This document shows positions 1 to 9,400 of a stretch of 25,325 nucleotides of DNA, in pieces. The stretch's first letter is position 1. Each line of letters begins with the position of its first letter. The position numbers were made by a program, and so were the translations under genes. The notes beneath the pieces were generated by a model that was given only the letters and a program-made list of their open reading frames with translations, made no database searches and was not told where the DNA came from. Source of the DNA: Acidobacteriota bacterium (GTDB lineage Bacteria > Acidobacteriota > Blastocatellia > Pyrinomonadales > Pyrinomonadaceae). Location of the stretch: NCBI GenBank assembly GCA_023436495.1, contig JAEZIT010000041.1:1-25325 (forward strand), in the 5' to 3' direction.

Positions 1-70
1 AGAGCTATAACCGCGATAGTGATCGTGCCGTCGGCGTCTAGCATAATAATACAGCGCTGACCGCTTAAGC

Positions 71-193
71 CTAGAGTTTGGAGCGGCAGGGCCGCCTTGA
101 CTTTGCCCAGGTGACCTCTGCCACCGTCCGACCCCGCTCCACCGCCTTCAATATCCCCAATACCTGCGTCTCACTAAACTTCGATCGCTTCAT
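71..193 (-). pseudogene. Truncated IS3-family transposase OrfA
   Basis: A 40-codon frame starts at ATG 193 behind a strong AGGAGG site. Its first 27 residues, MKRSKFSETQVLGILKAVER followed by GRTVAEV, are the helix-turn-helix start of IS3-family OrfA proteins, which normally run to about 90-100 residues with a motif around SEATYYNWK. After TVAEV the sequence changes to an unrelated basic tail and stops at 71. The protein therefore keeps only the first helices of the DNA-binding domain and should not be active. This is a decayed insertion sequence; the fragment is too short to name the IS. Confidence 0.65.
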
Positions 194-254
194 TTCCCAG
201 CCTCCTTTCGTATCATATTCCAAAGGCCGGAAACTCCACTTCTCAGTGGTATCA
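110..254 (-). mobile_element. Remnant of an IS3-family insertion sequence (left end plus start of orfA)
   Basis: Read on the minus strand, the segment starting near 254 (TGATACCACTGAGAAGTGGA) resembles the terminal repeat of IS3-family elements. It is followed by an AGGAGG ribosome-binding site and the start of a typical OrfA transposase at 193. The similarity to OrfA is lost near position 110, so only about 145 bp remains: no orfB, no second terminal repeat and no target duplication are visible. The exact outer end is an estimate from general IS3 end structure. The sequence between 110 and the left window edge is of unknown origin and may be the gene or DNA into which the element was fused. 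Confidence 0.6.
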
Positions 255-512
255 TTCTACGGGATCCTTACACTCACGTACGGGGCTTTAATCTGCCGCC
301 CGCATCCGCGGGTATTCCGGAAGCGTGGAGGCCGAGTTGGTGTTTGTTGGATTAGAAAAGCGCTGAAAATTCAACCAGCCTTACGGACAAAGTCAAGACG
401 CCGGTCGAGCGCTAAATAGGCGTCCGGAAGGACGTTACAACGCGGCCTAAGAAAAATTCTATCAACGATTGGATTCGGTGCGCTGCCTAAATCGTGGTTT
501 TGGAATTGGCAC
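255..512. other. Intergenic region without a convincing gene
   Basis: About 260 bp lies between the IS remnant and the stop of the protease gene. A plus-strand open frame across 78-419 has no ribosome-binding site, no recognisable domain, and runs antisense through the transposase start, so I do not accept it as a gene. The only structure I see is a perfect small hairpin at 421-434 (CGTCC-GGAA-GGACG). On the minus strand it lies about 80 bp past the protease stop, but it has no T-run, so it is at best a weak transcript end. Confidence 0.4.
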
Positions 513-2060
513 CTACTTCTCAAAATACTCTATCGTTCGAGTCGTTATCTTCGAGATAGCACCTACGTCAGGCCACTCGCTTGAATAAGTTGTTTGGACT
601 TGGCGAATCCAGTTGCCAAAGGTATCGAGATCATAGGTGAACCTACGCGTTTCAGTTTGACGGCCGTTCACCAAATGCCGTTGTGAAATCAGTAATCCAT
701 TATCATAGGTTGAGAATGTGCTGGTGACGACTCCTTTTTCTTCTTGGATGTAAACAATCTCATTACCAAAACGATCATATTTAAACACTACTTTAATCCC
801 AGGCTCGGGCTCCACTGTGATTTGGCTACTAAATGAATCTCCAAGCAAATTTTTTCGAAGGCAAACGTTTTCGTCAAAATTCTCAACCGTTTCATTCCCC
901 GACTCATCAGTCATAACTGTTCTGATTACGCACCCTAATTTCCCGAATGTATATCGATATCGGAATTTTAGAACTCCGTTAAAGTACGATGAAAAAGACT
1001 GCTGCTGTCCTCGCAGGTTATACTCGGTTACCTGCTCAGAAAGTCGCCTTTCGATTTGTCGCAATACGCGACCAGTGGTCGAATCTATCGCGGCATACAA
1101 CTCGGTTCTGGCAATATGAACTTTTCTTACTGATCCAAGTAGCTTGTCCCGTTCGCGCGATGAGACAGCTATTGCTCCCAATGCCTTCCCGCTGAGGCTT
1201 GAGGTAAGACTCACCTGCCTGATAATGTTGCTTGGAATAATAAAGTTTAAGTTTTGTCCCCCAAGCATCATTCCTACAACGACCCCTATGACCTTTCCGC
1301 TCTCGTTAATGACTGGACCCCCACTAGAACCTGCGGAGACGGAGGCGTCGATTTGGATGAGTTTATCTGTATTGCGAATAGCGCTGACGATTCCTCTGCT
1401 TATCGACCCCTCGAGCCCCTTAGGGTTCCCTGCAACAATAACGCTGTCACCCACGCCGACCCTATCTGAATCTGCGATTTCGAGTGGAACACCGATATGT
1501 TGGTTAAAGTCCCCGAGACTCAGTAAGCAAAGATCATTATTGAGATCCAAACCCCTAGCACTAGAGACATCGTAGACGATTCCCGATCTAATTTCCCTTA
1601 TTTCAATTTTAGTCGCCCATTTTACAACGTGGAGGTTTGTAACGATAACTTTCAGATACTTTTGAATATTAACTAACTCAATACGAGAAGCGCCGGCATT
1701 CTTAGCGCTGTCGAGAGCCCACTTAATCTCGAGTTCGGTAAATTTTCGCAATTCGGGATCGGCAGGCGGCCGTTCAACGTTAAGAAAAAATCCACTCCCT
1801 TGTCCGATAACCTTACCGTCAACATCCTTCGCAGTTACAACCACTAGCGACTGCAGGACCAAGCGCGCTATTTCCTTTACAGAAAGCGCGCGGATTGTTT
1901 TTCGGGTAACCGTCTTACGTCCTGTCTGTGCTTCGACACAAATCGCGCTGGTGAGTAACACGACAAGAGAGGTGTTGAGTACGATGGAGAGAATCTTGGT
2001 ATATGAGCGTGTGACATTCCTATCTAGCGGCCATGTCCGTTTGCGACATTGATGATTCAA
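513..2060 (-). CDS. Secreted trypsin-like serine protease (HtrA/S1C-like) with YD-repeat-like C-terminal region
   Basis: The likely product is a 515-aa exported serine protease. I start it at TTG 2060, because GGAGG sits 8 nt upstream and the N-terminus then becomes a signal peptide: basic residues to about 20, then a hydrophobic stretch (ILSIVLNTSLVVLLTSAICV) ending near AQT. The upstream GTG at 2222 would put 54 unlikely residues in front. The chymotrypsin-fold triad is visible: His144 in TNLHVV, Asp176 in NNDLCLL and Ser246 in GSSGGPV, as in HtrA/DegP-type enzymes. No PDZ domain is obvious. Instead the last 150 or so residues carry repeats such as YDRFGNEI and YDLDTFGNWI, similar to RHS/YD repeats, which often bind or wrap extracellular material. 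By eye the gene is poorer in GC than its neighbours, and it lies between an IS remnant and a stem-loop-rich gap, so acquisition by transfer is plausible. The target of the protease is unknown. Confidence 0.8.
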   Translation of the reverse strand: MNHQCRKRTWPLDRNVTRSYTKILSIVLNTSLVVLLTSAICVEAQTGRKTVTRKTIRALSVKEIARLVLQSLVVVTAKDVDGKVIGQGSGFFLNVERPPADPELRKFTELEIKWALDSAKNAGASRIELVNIQKYLKVIVTNLHVVKWATKIEIREIRSGIVYDVSSARGLDLNNDLCLLSLGDFNQHIGVPLEIADSDRVGVGDSVIVAGNPKGLEGSISRGIVSAIRNTDKLIQIDASVSAGSSGGPVINESGKVIGVVVGMMLGGQNLNFIIPSNIIRQVSLTSSLSGKALGAIAVSSRERDKLLGSVRKVHIARTELYAAIDSTTGRVLRQIERRLSEQVTEYNLRGQQQSFSSYFNGVLKFRYRYTFGKLGCVIRTVMTDESGNETVENFDENVCLRKNLLGDSFSSQITVEPEPGIKVVFKYDRFGNEIVYIQEEKGVVTSTFSTYDNGLLISQRHLVNGRQTETRRFTYDLDTFGNWIRQVQTTYSSEWPDVGAISKITTRTIEYFEK

Positions 2061-2114
2061 TTTAGATACCTCCGAAAAAGGGGTTTTGCGGCTGAAAATA
2101 TTGCGGCATGGAAT

Positions 2115-2256
2115 GTTGCGTGTTAGCAACCTCCTGATTTCACCAAAATTTTGTGCCGCGTGTAAACACGCTGGGAACGCGGGTTGGAAATATCTCACAC
2201 GTTCCGCCCCTTCGGGCTGCACGTGTGGCTAAAGTTATGCCGCCTGCAAGGCAGGC
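2115..2256. repeat. Cluster of short stem-loops (REP-like or structured leader)
   Basis: The 306-bp gap between the protease start and the nucleotidyltransferase stop contains no gene but four clear inverted repeats in a row: GTTGC/GCAAC at 2115-2130 (6-nt loop), GCGTGT/ACACGC at 2158-2171 (2-nt loop), CACACGT/ACGTGTG at 2196-2227 with an inner GCCC-CTTC-GGGC helix, and GCCTGC/GCAGGC at 2242-2256 (3-nt loop). A weaker one lies near 2310 (GCCG/CGGC). This may be a repetitive extragenic palindrome element, or the folded 5' leader of the protease transcript, which reads leftward from here. Only copy number in the genome can separate these. Confidence 0.5.
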
Positions 2257-2366
2257 TTGCCATTTCGTCACTGGACTATAGCTCCTGTGGCCAACCCGAC
2301 TCGTCTTCCGCCGGCTGCGGCAACCGCCCTTTGAGCCATTTCTTGCATGTGCCGAAGCAACCTACA

Positions 2367-2825
2367 TTACAGCTTTTCCAGTTCCAAAAGGTCGTTGAGA
2401 TCTTTCGGGCGGCCGCTTGCGCGCTTATTCGTTTTCAGATCGACGAGGCTGATGACATCCACCTGGACGCCGTCGATCTCCGATCGCTGACGATTTGCGT
2501 AGCATTCGGCAAATTCGACACCGTCTATAAAGGTGATCACCTCAAGTTTGAACGGCGGGATCCCCATTCGGACAATGCTTTTCTTGAGCGTGAATACTTC
2601 GGAGGAGATCTCAGGCGTTGCAAATCCAAATTCGCCTAGCGCCTTTACGATCTTTACGGCATTATCCTCATTATTATCGACCCAGACATCAAGGTCGCCG
2701 GTCGGTCGCACATATCCGTAAAACCCGACCGCATATCCGCCGACGAGAAGGTATCTGACCTCATTCGCCTCTAATAATCTCAAGAACTCTTTGAAGTCGC
2801 GATGTAGTTGGATCGTCGTATCCAT
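2367..2825 (-). CDS. Small nucleotidyltransferase (NTP_transf_2 / AbiEii-like), possible toxin-type partner
   Basis: This 152-aa protein has the DNA polymerase-beta-like nucleotidyltransferase signature: LLVGGYAVGFYGYVR (residues 26-40), then the metal-binding pair Asp44 and Asp46 in TGDLDVWVD. The third acidic position appears to be Glu in FKLEVITF rather than the usual Asp. Proteins of this size and pattern (GG-x-A-x-x-x-H/Y-G, R-x-T-x-D-x-D) occur widely, often next to a short partner gene, and some relatives act in toxin-antitoxin pairs by transferring nucleotides to tRNA or protein. Its start lies inside the preceding 70-aa gene, overlapping by 65 bp in another frame, with no good ribosome-binding site, so its translation is probably coupled. 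The substrate cannot be told from sequence. Confidence 0.8.
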   Translation of the reverse strand: MDTTIQLHRDFKEFLRLLEANEVRYLLVGGYAVGFYGYVRPTGDLDVWVDNNEDNAVKIVKALGEFGFATPEISSEVFTLKKSIVRMGIPPFKLEVITFIDGVEFAECYANRQRSEIDGVQVDVISLVDLKTNKRASGRPKDLNDLLELEKL

Positions 2826-2973
2826 AGGCGTTTTGGCGCAGCAGTTCGAGGGCCGCGAGTCTTTCCTGCGGAGTCTTATGGCGCCAGTACTCGCGGTCGG
2901 CTTCGTCAGCTTCGTCGAACGTTGAAAAGATGCTGATCCGGGTTCGGTCTATCTTTGCCTCGTTAGTACTCAC
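2761..2973 (-). CDS. Small 70-aa protein overlapping the nucleotidyltransferase, possible antitoxin/partner
   Basis: The frame starts at GTG 2973 and is 70 aa long, strongly charged and predicted helical: a segment rich in Asp/Glu (FDEADEADREYWRHKTPQER, residues 19-38), then LAALELLRQNAYGYD and a C-terminal amphipathic stretch (TSRLQRVLEIIRGE). The pattern of an acidic stretch, then TPxERLxxLExLR, then a tail is one I recognise from short proteins encoded directly ahead of small nucleotidyltransferases. I know no assigned biochemical role. The 65-bp overlap with the next gene argues that the two are one functional unit. A perfect TATAAT lies 7 nt ahead of the start codon, so the message may be leaderless. 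An out-of-frame ATG two bases upstream is followed at once by a stop. Confidence 0.7.
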   Translation of the reverse strand: MSTNEAKIDRTRISIFSTFDEADEADREYWRHKTPQERLAALELLRQNAYGYDDPTTSRLQRVLEIIRGE

Positions 2974-2980
2974 ATTGAAT

Positions 2981-2986
2981 ATTATA
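2981..2986 (-). promoter_or_regulatory. TATAAT -10 box of the small-protein/nucleotidyltransferase pair
   Basis: Read on the minus strand, TATAAT occupies 2986-2981 and is followed by 7 nt and then the GTG start at 2973. Transcription would begin at or next to the start codon. No good -35 hexamer is visible at 16-18 bp, so the box rests on its perfect -10 match and position. It lies in the 33-bp gap after uvrA, which gives the pair its own promoter although it follows uvrA in the same direction. Confidence 0.5.
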
Positions 2987-3006
2987 TCACGCTTCTGCCT
3001 TTGAAT

Positions 3007-5901
<2,895 letters not shown>

Positions 5902-5943
5902 TGCGTATTACGGATAAAACCTTCGTCTATCGCAGAAACGAGT

Positions 5944-5971
5944 ATTTTAGCAGATTCGGCAGGCGATTCAA
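5944..5971 (-). promoter_or_regulatory. Sigma-70-type promoter of uvrA
   Basis: On the minus strand TTGAAT (5971-5966) and TAAAAT (5949-5944) are separated by 16 bp, a good vegetative promoter. The predicted transcript start near 5937 leaves a leader of about 35 nt before the uvrA ATG at 5901. No clear inverted repeat overlaps the boxes. Confidence 0.6.
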
Positions 5972-5981
5972 AACGAGCAGT

Positions 5982-6248
5982 CTAACCGAGCTTTTCGTTA
6001 ACGAACGTAAAGATCGCGGTGGCGATGCTGACGACGATAAAGGTGGCGATCGCACGCCATACGGCGTCGCTTTCGGTAAATTTCCAGATGGCGAGAATGC
6101 AGAGCACCGTGCACGCGACCAGAGACGTCGTGATCACGACGAACGAGATGATGCGGACGAGTTTCGGTTCCAACACGCCCTTAAGTTCGTGACGGATCTT
6201 GACGACCTGTTCCTTTCCCTGTTGCTCCATTTGATTAGAACGTACCAT
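5982..6248 (-). CDS. Small two-helix membrane protein of unknown function
   Basis: The 88-aa product has a polar, charged N-terminus of about 33 residues and two hydrophobic segments: roughly 33-55 (ISFVVITTSLVACTVLCILA) and 65-83 (AIATFIVVSIATAIFTFV). It should sit in the inner membrane with both ends on the same side, probably the cytoplasm. No family is recognised. The start could be ATG 6248 or the ATG six codons later at 6230; neither has a convincing ribosome-binding site. It lies 80 bp ahead of uvrA in the same direction, but uvrA has its own promoter. It diverges from the SDR operon, so the two share the 111-bp region 6249-6359. Confidence 0.65.
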   Translation of the reverse strand: MVRSNQMEQQGKEQVVKIRHELKGVLEPKLVRIISFVVITTSLVACTVLCILAIWKFTESDAVWRAIATFIVVSIATAIFTFVNEKLG

Positions 6249-6302
6249 TTTTCATTCGGTGATTCCAAATTATTTCCCCCGGCGGCACGATTCTTGCGGT
6301 GA

Positions 6303-6341
6303 TTCGTACGATATACACAAAGTGTTTGGCAATAGTACGAA
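6303..6341. promoter_or_regulatory. Interrupted palindrome, candidate operator of the SDR operon
   Basis: Perfect arms TTCGTAC (6303-6309) and GTACGAA (6335-6341) enclose a second, nearly concentric palindrome ACAC-AAA-GTGT (6315-6325). The structure lies between the divergent start codons and ends 18 bp before the SDR start. Its placement suits a binding site for a dimeric or paired regulator controlling the plus-strand operon. No regulator gene is next to it, and I could not place clear -35/-10 boxes for this operon. Confidence 0.45.
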
Positions 6342-6359
6342 CGATCGACGGAGGCCGAT

Positions 6360-7406
6360 ATGTCCGAAGGAAATAACAGGCTCCCTACAGCAATTGCGGC
6401 TGCGGGATTGGGGATAGCAGCAGGAATGCTCGCGGCCAAAAGGTTTCGGCGAAGCTATGACCTGAGAGGAAAGACGGTCCTGATCACGGGCGGCTCCCGC
6501 GGGCTCGGGCTTGTGTTGGCACGAGCATTTGCCGATCAGGGGACGCGGATCGTGATCTGCGCACGCGACCGCGAAGAACTCATTCGCGCGAAACAGGACC
6601 TCGAGCACCGCGGGGCCGAGGTTTACGATTACGGGCTCGATATGCGAAACCGGGGCGAGGTGAATGCCCTCCTGGATTACGTGCGCTCTAGCGTCGGGCC
6701 AGTAGATGTGCTTGTGAACAATGCGGGCGTGATCCAGGTTGGCCCGCTCGAGCTGCAGACCCAGCAGGACTTCGAAGACGCGATGGCGATCCATTTTTGG
6801 GCGCCTTTTTACGCCATGCAGGCGGTTTTGCCGGACATGCGGCGGCGACGGGAAGGCAGGATCGTGAATATCGCATCGATAGGGGCAAAGATCCCCGTGC
6901 CGCATCTCGCACCTTATTGTGCCAGCAAATTCGCGCTCGCGGGGCTTTCGTCGGCAATGGGCGTCGAGCTAGCGAAGGACAATATTTACGTAACTACGGT
7001 AAATCCGGGGCTTATGCGTACGGGCAGCCACATTAACGCATATTTCAAAGGGCAGAACGAAGCGGAGTTCGCCCTGTTCAGCCTGTCCGCCGCGCTGCCG
7101 CTGACGTCGATCCGCGCCGAACGGGCCGCGCACCAGATAATAGCGGCGACGAAACGCGGCGATGCCGAGTTGATCATAACCGTCCAGGCGAAGCTGGCCG
7201 CAATGGCCCACGCTCTCGCGCCGGAATTTACGACGGATGTCTTGGCCCTGGTTAACCGGCTGCTGCCCGGCAAAGGCGGGATCGGGACCGGTATGGCGAC
7301 GGGCCTCGAAAGCACCTCAAGCGTCGCACCGTCTTTTTTGACGATGCTTAACGACAACGCCTCCTACAGAAACAACGAACTTAAACCGAATGAACAGATT
7401 CATTAA
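6360..7406 (+). CDS. Short-chain dehydrogenase/reductase (SDR), classical type
   Basis: This is an NAD(P)-dependent oxidoreductase of 348 aa. The Rossmann motif TGGSRGLG is at 43-50, NNAG at 120-123, and the catalytic Ser173 and Tyr186-x3-Lys190 (YCASK) are all present, so it should be active. Classical SDRs are about 250 aa; here there is an extra N-terminal hydrophobic segment (residues 10-26, TAIAAAGLGIAAGMLAA) that may anchor it to the membrane, and a C-terminal extension of about 60 residues. GGAGG lies 5 nt before the ATG. It is the first gene of a tight operon (8 nt to the next gene) with an SRPBCC protein and a zinc dehydrogenase. Similar sets occur in stress-related loci of several phyla. 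The substrate is unknown. Confidence 0.9.
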   Translation: MSEGNNRLPTAIAAAGLGIAAGMLAAKRFRRSYDLRGKTVLITGGSRGLGLVLARAFADQGTRIVICARDREELIRAKQDLEHRGAEVYDYGLDMRNRGEVNALLDYVRSSVGPVDVLVNNAGVIQVGPLELQTQQDFEDAMAIHFWAPFYAMQAVLPDMRRRREGRIVNIASIGAKIPVPHLAPYCASKFALAGLSSAMGVELAKDNIYVTTVNPGLMRTGSHINAYFKGQNEAEFALFSLSAALPLTSIRAERAAHQIIAATKRGDAELIITVQAKLAAMAHALAPEFTTDVLALVNRLLPGKGGIGTGMATGLESTSSVAPSFLTMLNDNASYRNNELKPNEQIH

Positions 7407-7414
7407 GGAGTAAT

Positions 7415-8203
7415 ATGCACGAGACAACACACAGAGAAACACTCACTCATCCGGCGGGCGAGTCTTCGAAGAACGTCAGCGACGTCGAACGCGCTGCCTC
7501 GGCCGTGGCCGGCGGCGCGATGGTGGCGTACGGCCTTAAGCAGGGCGGAATGCTCGGAACGGCGATGTCGCTGCTTGGGGGCGGGCTGCTGCTGCGCGGC
7601 GCGACCGGCCATTGTCCGGCGTACGAAGCCGCCGGTATCGATACGGCCCATAAGCGGTCCGGCAATCCAAATTCACCGTTCGGTAAAGGCTGGCTTTCCG
7701 GCAAGGTCCACGTCACCCGTTCGATCACGATCAACCGTTCGCAAGAGGAGCTCTACCGATTCTGGCGTAATTTCGAGAATCTGCCCGCATTTATGAAACA
7801 TCTCGAAACCGTATCGAATCGCGAAGGCAACCTGTCGCACTGGAAGGCAAAGGCGCCGCTCGGCCAATCGGTCGAATGGGACGCCGAGGTCACGAGCGAT
7901 ATCGCGAACGAACGGATCGGCTGGAAATCGGTCGAAGGCTCGGACATAGCAAATTCCGGCGTCGTAGAATTTCGACCGACCACGAATCGCGGGACCGAGG
8001 TCCGCGTCGTGATGACGTACGAAGCTCCGGGCGGCAAGCTCGGATCGTTCCTGGCATGGCTTTTCGGCGAAGAGCCCAGCACACAGATCGCGGAAGACCT
8101 GAGGCGATTCAAGATGCTGATGGAAACGGGACAAATAATTACAGTCGAAGGACAGCCGTCAGGAAGGTCTGAAATGCCTAAGGCGAGAGCGGCGAGGGCC
8201 TAG
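7415..8203 (+). CDS. SRPBCC-family protein with N-terminal DUF2892-like membrane segment
   Basis: The 262-aa product has two parts. Residues 20-60 or so (AASAVAGGAMVAYGLKQGG, then LGTAMSLLGGGLLLRGATGHC) form a glycine-rich hydrophobic hairpin like DUF2892/YgaP-type inner-membrane segments. From about residue 92 (KVHVTRSITINRSQEELYRF) comes an SRPBCC/polyketide-cyclase-like domain with the usual start, a FWRNFENLPAFMKH helix and a RGTEVRV strand. Such domains form a deep pocket for hydrophobic ligands. The start has AAGGAG 5 nt upstream. It is translated between the SDR and the zinc dehydrogenase, 8 nt and 15 nt from them, which points to a joint role in handling a lipid-like or reactive compound. 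The ligand is unknown. Confidence 0.85.
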   Translation: MHETTHRETLTHPAGESSKNVSDVERAASAVAGGAMVAYGLKQGGMLGTAMSLLGGGLLLRGATGHCPAYEAAGIDTAHKRSGNPNSPFGKGWLSGKVHVTRSITINRSQEELYRFWRNFENLPAFMKHLETVSNREGNLSHWKAKAPLGQSVEWDAEVTSDIANERIGWKSVEGSDIANSGVVEFRPTTNRGTEVRVVMTYEAPGGKLGSFLAWLFGEEPSTQIAEDLRRFKMLMETGQIITVEGQPSGRSEMPKARAARA

Positions 8204-8218
8204 GAACAAGGAGGAATA

Positions 8219-9394
8219 ATGAAAGCAGTATGTTGGTACGGTAAACATGATGTCCAGGTCAAAGAGGTCCCGGATCCGCAGATCTTGAACCCGCGCGATG
8301 CGATAATTCGCGTTACAGCCACCGCGATATGCGGCTCGGACCTGCACCTTTATAACGGCTATATCCCGACAATGCAGGAAGGCGACATTCTCGGCCACGA
8401 ATTCATGGGCGAGGTCGTGGAGGTCGGCAGCAAGGTAACAAACCTGAAGAAAGGCGACCGCGTAGTCATCCCGTTCACGATCGCGTGCGGTGAATGTTTC
8501 TTCTGCAAGAAGGAACTGTGGTCCGCGTGCGACAATTCGAACCCAACTCCGTCAACGGTCGAAACGCTGTATGGCTATACGGGCTCGGCTCTTTTCGGCT
8601 ATTCGCATATGATGGGCGGATTTGCCGGCGGACAGGCCGAATACGTCCGTGTTCCCTTCGCCGACGTCGGTGCGTTGAAGGTGCCCGAGCATCTCCCGGA
8701 TGAGAAGGTCCTGTTCCTTTCGGACATTTTCCCGACGGGATACATGGCGGCTGAGAACTGCGATATTAAGGAAGGCGACACTGTCGCTATCTGGGGAGCC
8801 GGGCCGGTCGGACAATTCGCGGTGAAATCCGCATTTATGCTAGGTGCCGAGCGCGTGGTGCTGATCGATCATTATGAGGACCGTCTGGACCTTGCACGAG
8901 CCGAGAACGAGAACCTGGTCACGATAAATTTCGACAAAGAAGACGTGTACGAACGCCTTCTCGATCTTACGGGCGGGCGCGGGCCGGATTCGTGCATAGA
9001 CGCCGTCGGGCTAGAGTCGCACGGCACATCGCCGGATGCGTTGATGGATTACGCAAAGGCTGCCGTATATCTTGCGACCGATCGCCCGCACGCGTTGCGA
9101 CAGGCGATCTATTGCTGCCGAAAGGGCGGAACTGTTTCGATCCCGGGCGTATATGGCGGTTTCCTGGACAAGTTCAATTTCGGCGCAGCGTTTGGCAAAG
9201 GGCTGACATTCAAGATGGGCCAGACGCATATGCACAAGTATATGCCGACCCTGCTCAACGCGGTCGAAGAAGGTAAGATCGACCCGAGCTTTGTTATATC
9301 GCACCGGCTGAAACTGAGCGAAGCGCCGATGGCGTACGATCATTTCAATCAGGAAAAAGATACGTGGAGAAAGGTTGTTCTAACGCCGCACTGA
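8219..9394 (+). CDS. Zinc-dependent alcohol dehydrogenase, glutathione-independent formaldehyde dehydrogenase-like
   Basis: This is a 391-aa medium-chain dehydrogenase. The catalytic zinc ligands Cys38 (AICGSD) and His60-Glu61 (LGHEF), the structural zinc set Cys90/93/96/104, and the NAD-binding GAGPVGQ (193-199) are all intact. The opening MKAVCWYGKHDVQVKEVPDP, and the long insert around 105-145 containing GGFAGGQAEYVRVPFADV, are typical of the formaldehyde dehydrogenase-like subgroup that needs no glutathione. Members oxidise or dismutate formaldehyde and other aldehydes; the exact substrate here is not certain. AAGGAGGA precedes the start by 5 nt, the strongest ribosome site in the operon. 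The stop is only 6 bp from the end of the convergent transporter gene. Confidence 0.92.
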   Translation: MKAVCWYGKHDVQVKEVPDPQILNPRDAIIRVTATAICGSDLHLYNGYIPTMQEGDILGHEFMGEVVEVGSKVTNLKKGDRVVIPFTIACGECFFCKKELWSACDNSNPTPSTVETLYGYTGSALFGYSHMMGGFAGGQAEYVRVPFADVGALKVPEHLPDEKVLFLSDIFPTGYMAAENCDIKEGDTVAIWGAGPVGQFAVKSAFMLGAERVVLIDHYEDRLDLARAENENLVTINFDKEDVYERLLDLTGGRGPDSCIDAVGLESHGTSPDALMDYAKAAVYLATDRPHALRQAIYCCRKGGTVSIPGVYGGFLDKFNFGAAFGKGLTFKMGQTHMHKYMPTLLNAVEEGKIDPSFVISHRLKLSEAPMAYDHFNQEKDTWRKVVLTPH

Positions 9395-9400
9395 TCGGGA

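Noticed and set aside
78..419. Plus-strand 113-aa open frame at the left end
   Set aside because: It has no ribosome site or known domain and runs antisense through the clear start of the IS3 OrfA remnant.
2061..2222. N-terminal extension of the protease from GTG 2222
   Set aside because: It would put 54 residues before a normal signal peptide and be translated from inside a hairpin; TTG 2060 has GGAGG at the right distance.
5902..5981. LexA/SOS box before uvrA
   Set aside because: Although uvrA is SOS-controlled in many bacteria, I found no convincing palindrome in the promoter region.
6270..6905. 211-aa minus-strand frame opposite the SDR gene
   Set aside because: It is antisense to an intact SDR with all motifs, lacks a ribosome site and has no family resemblance.
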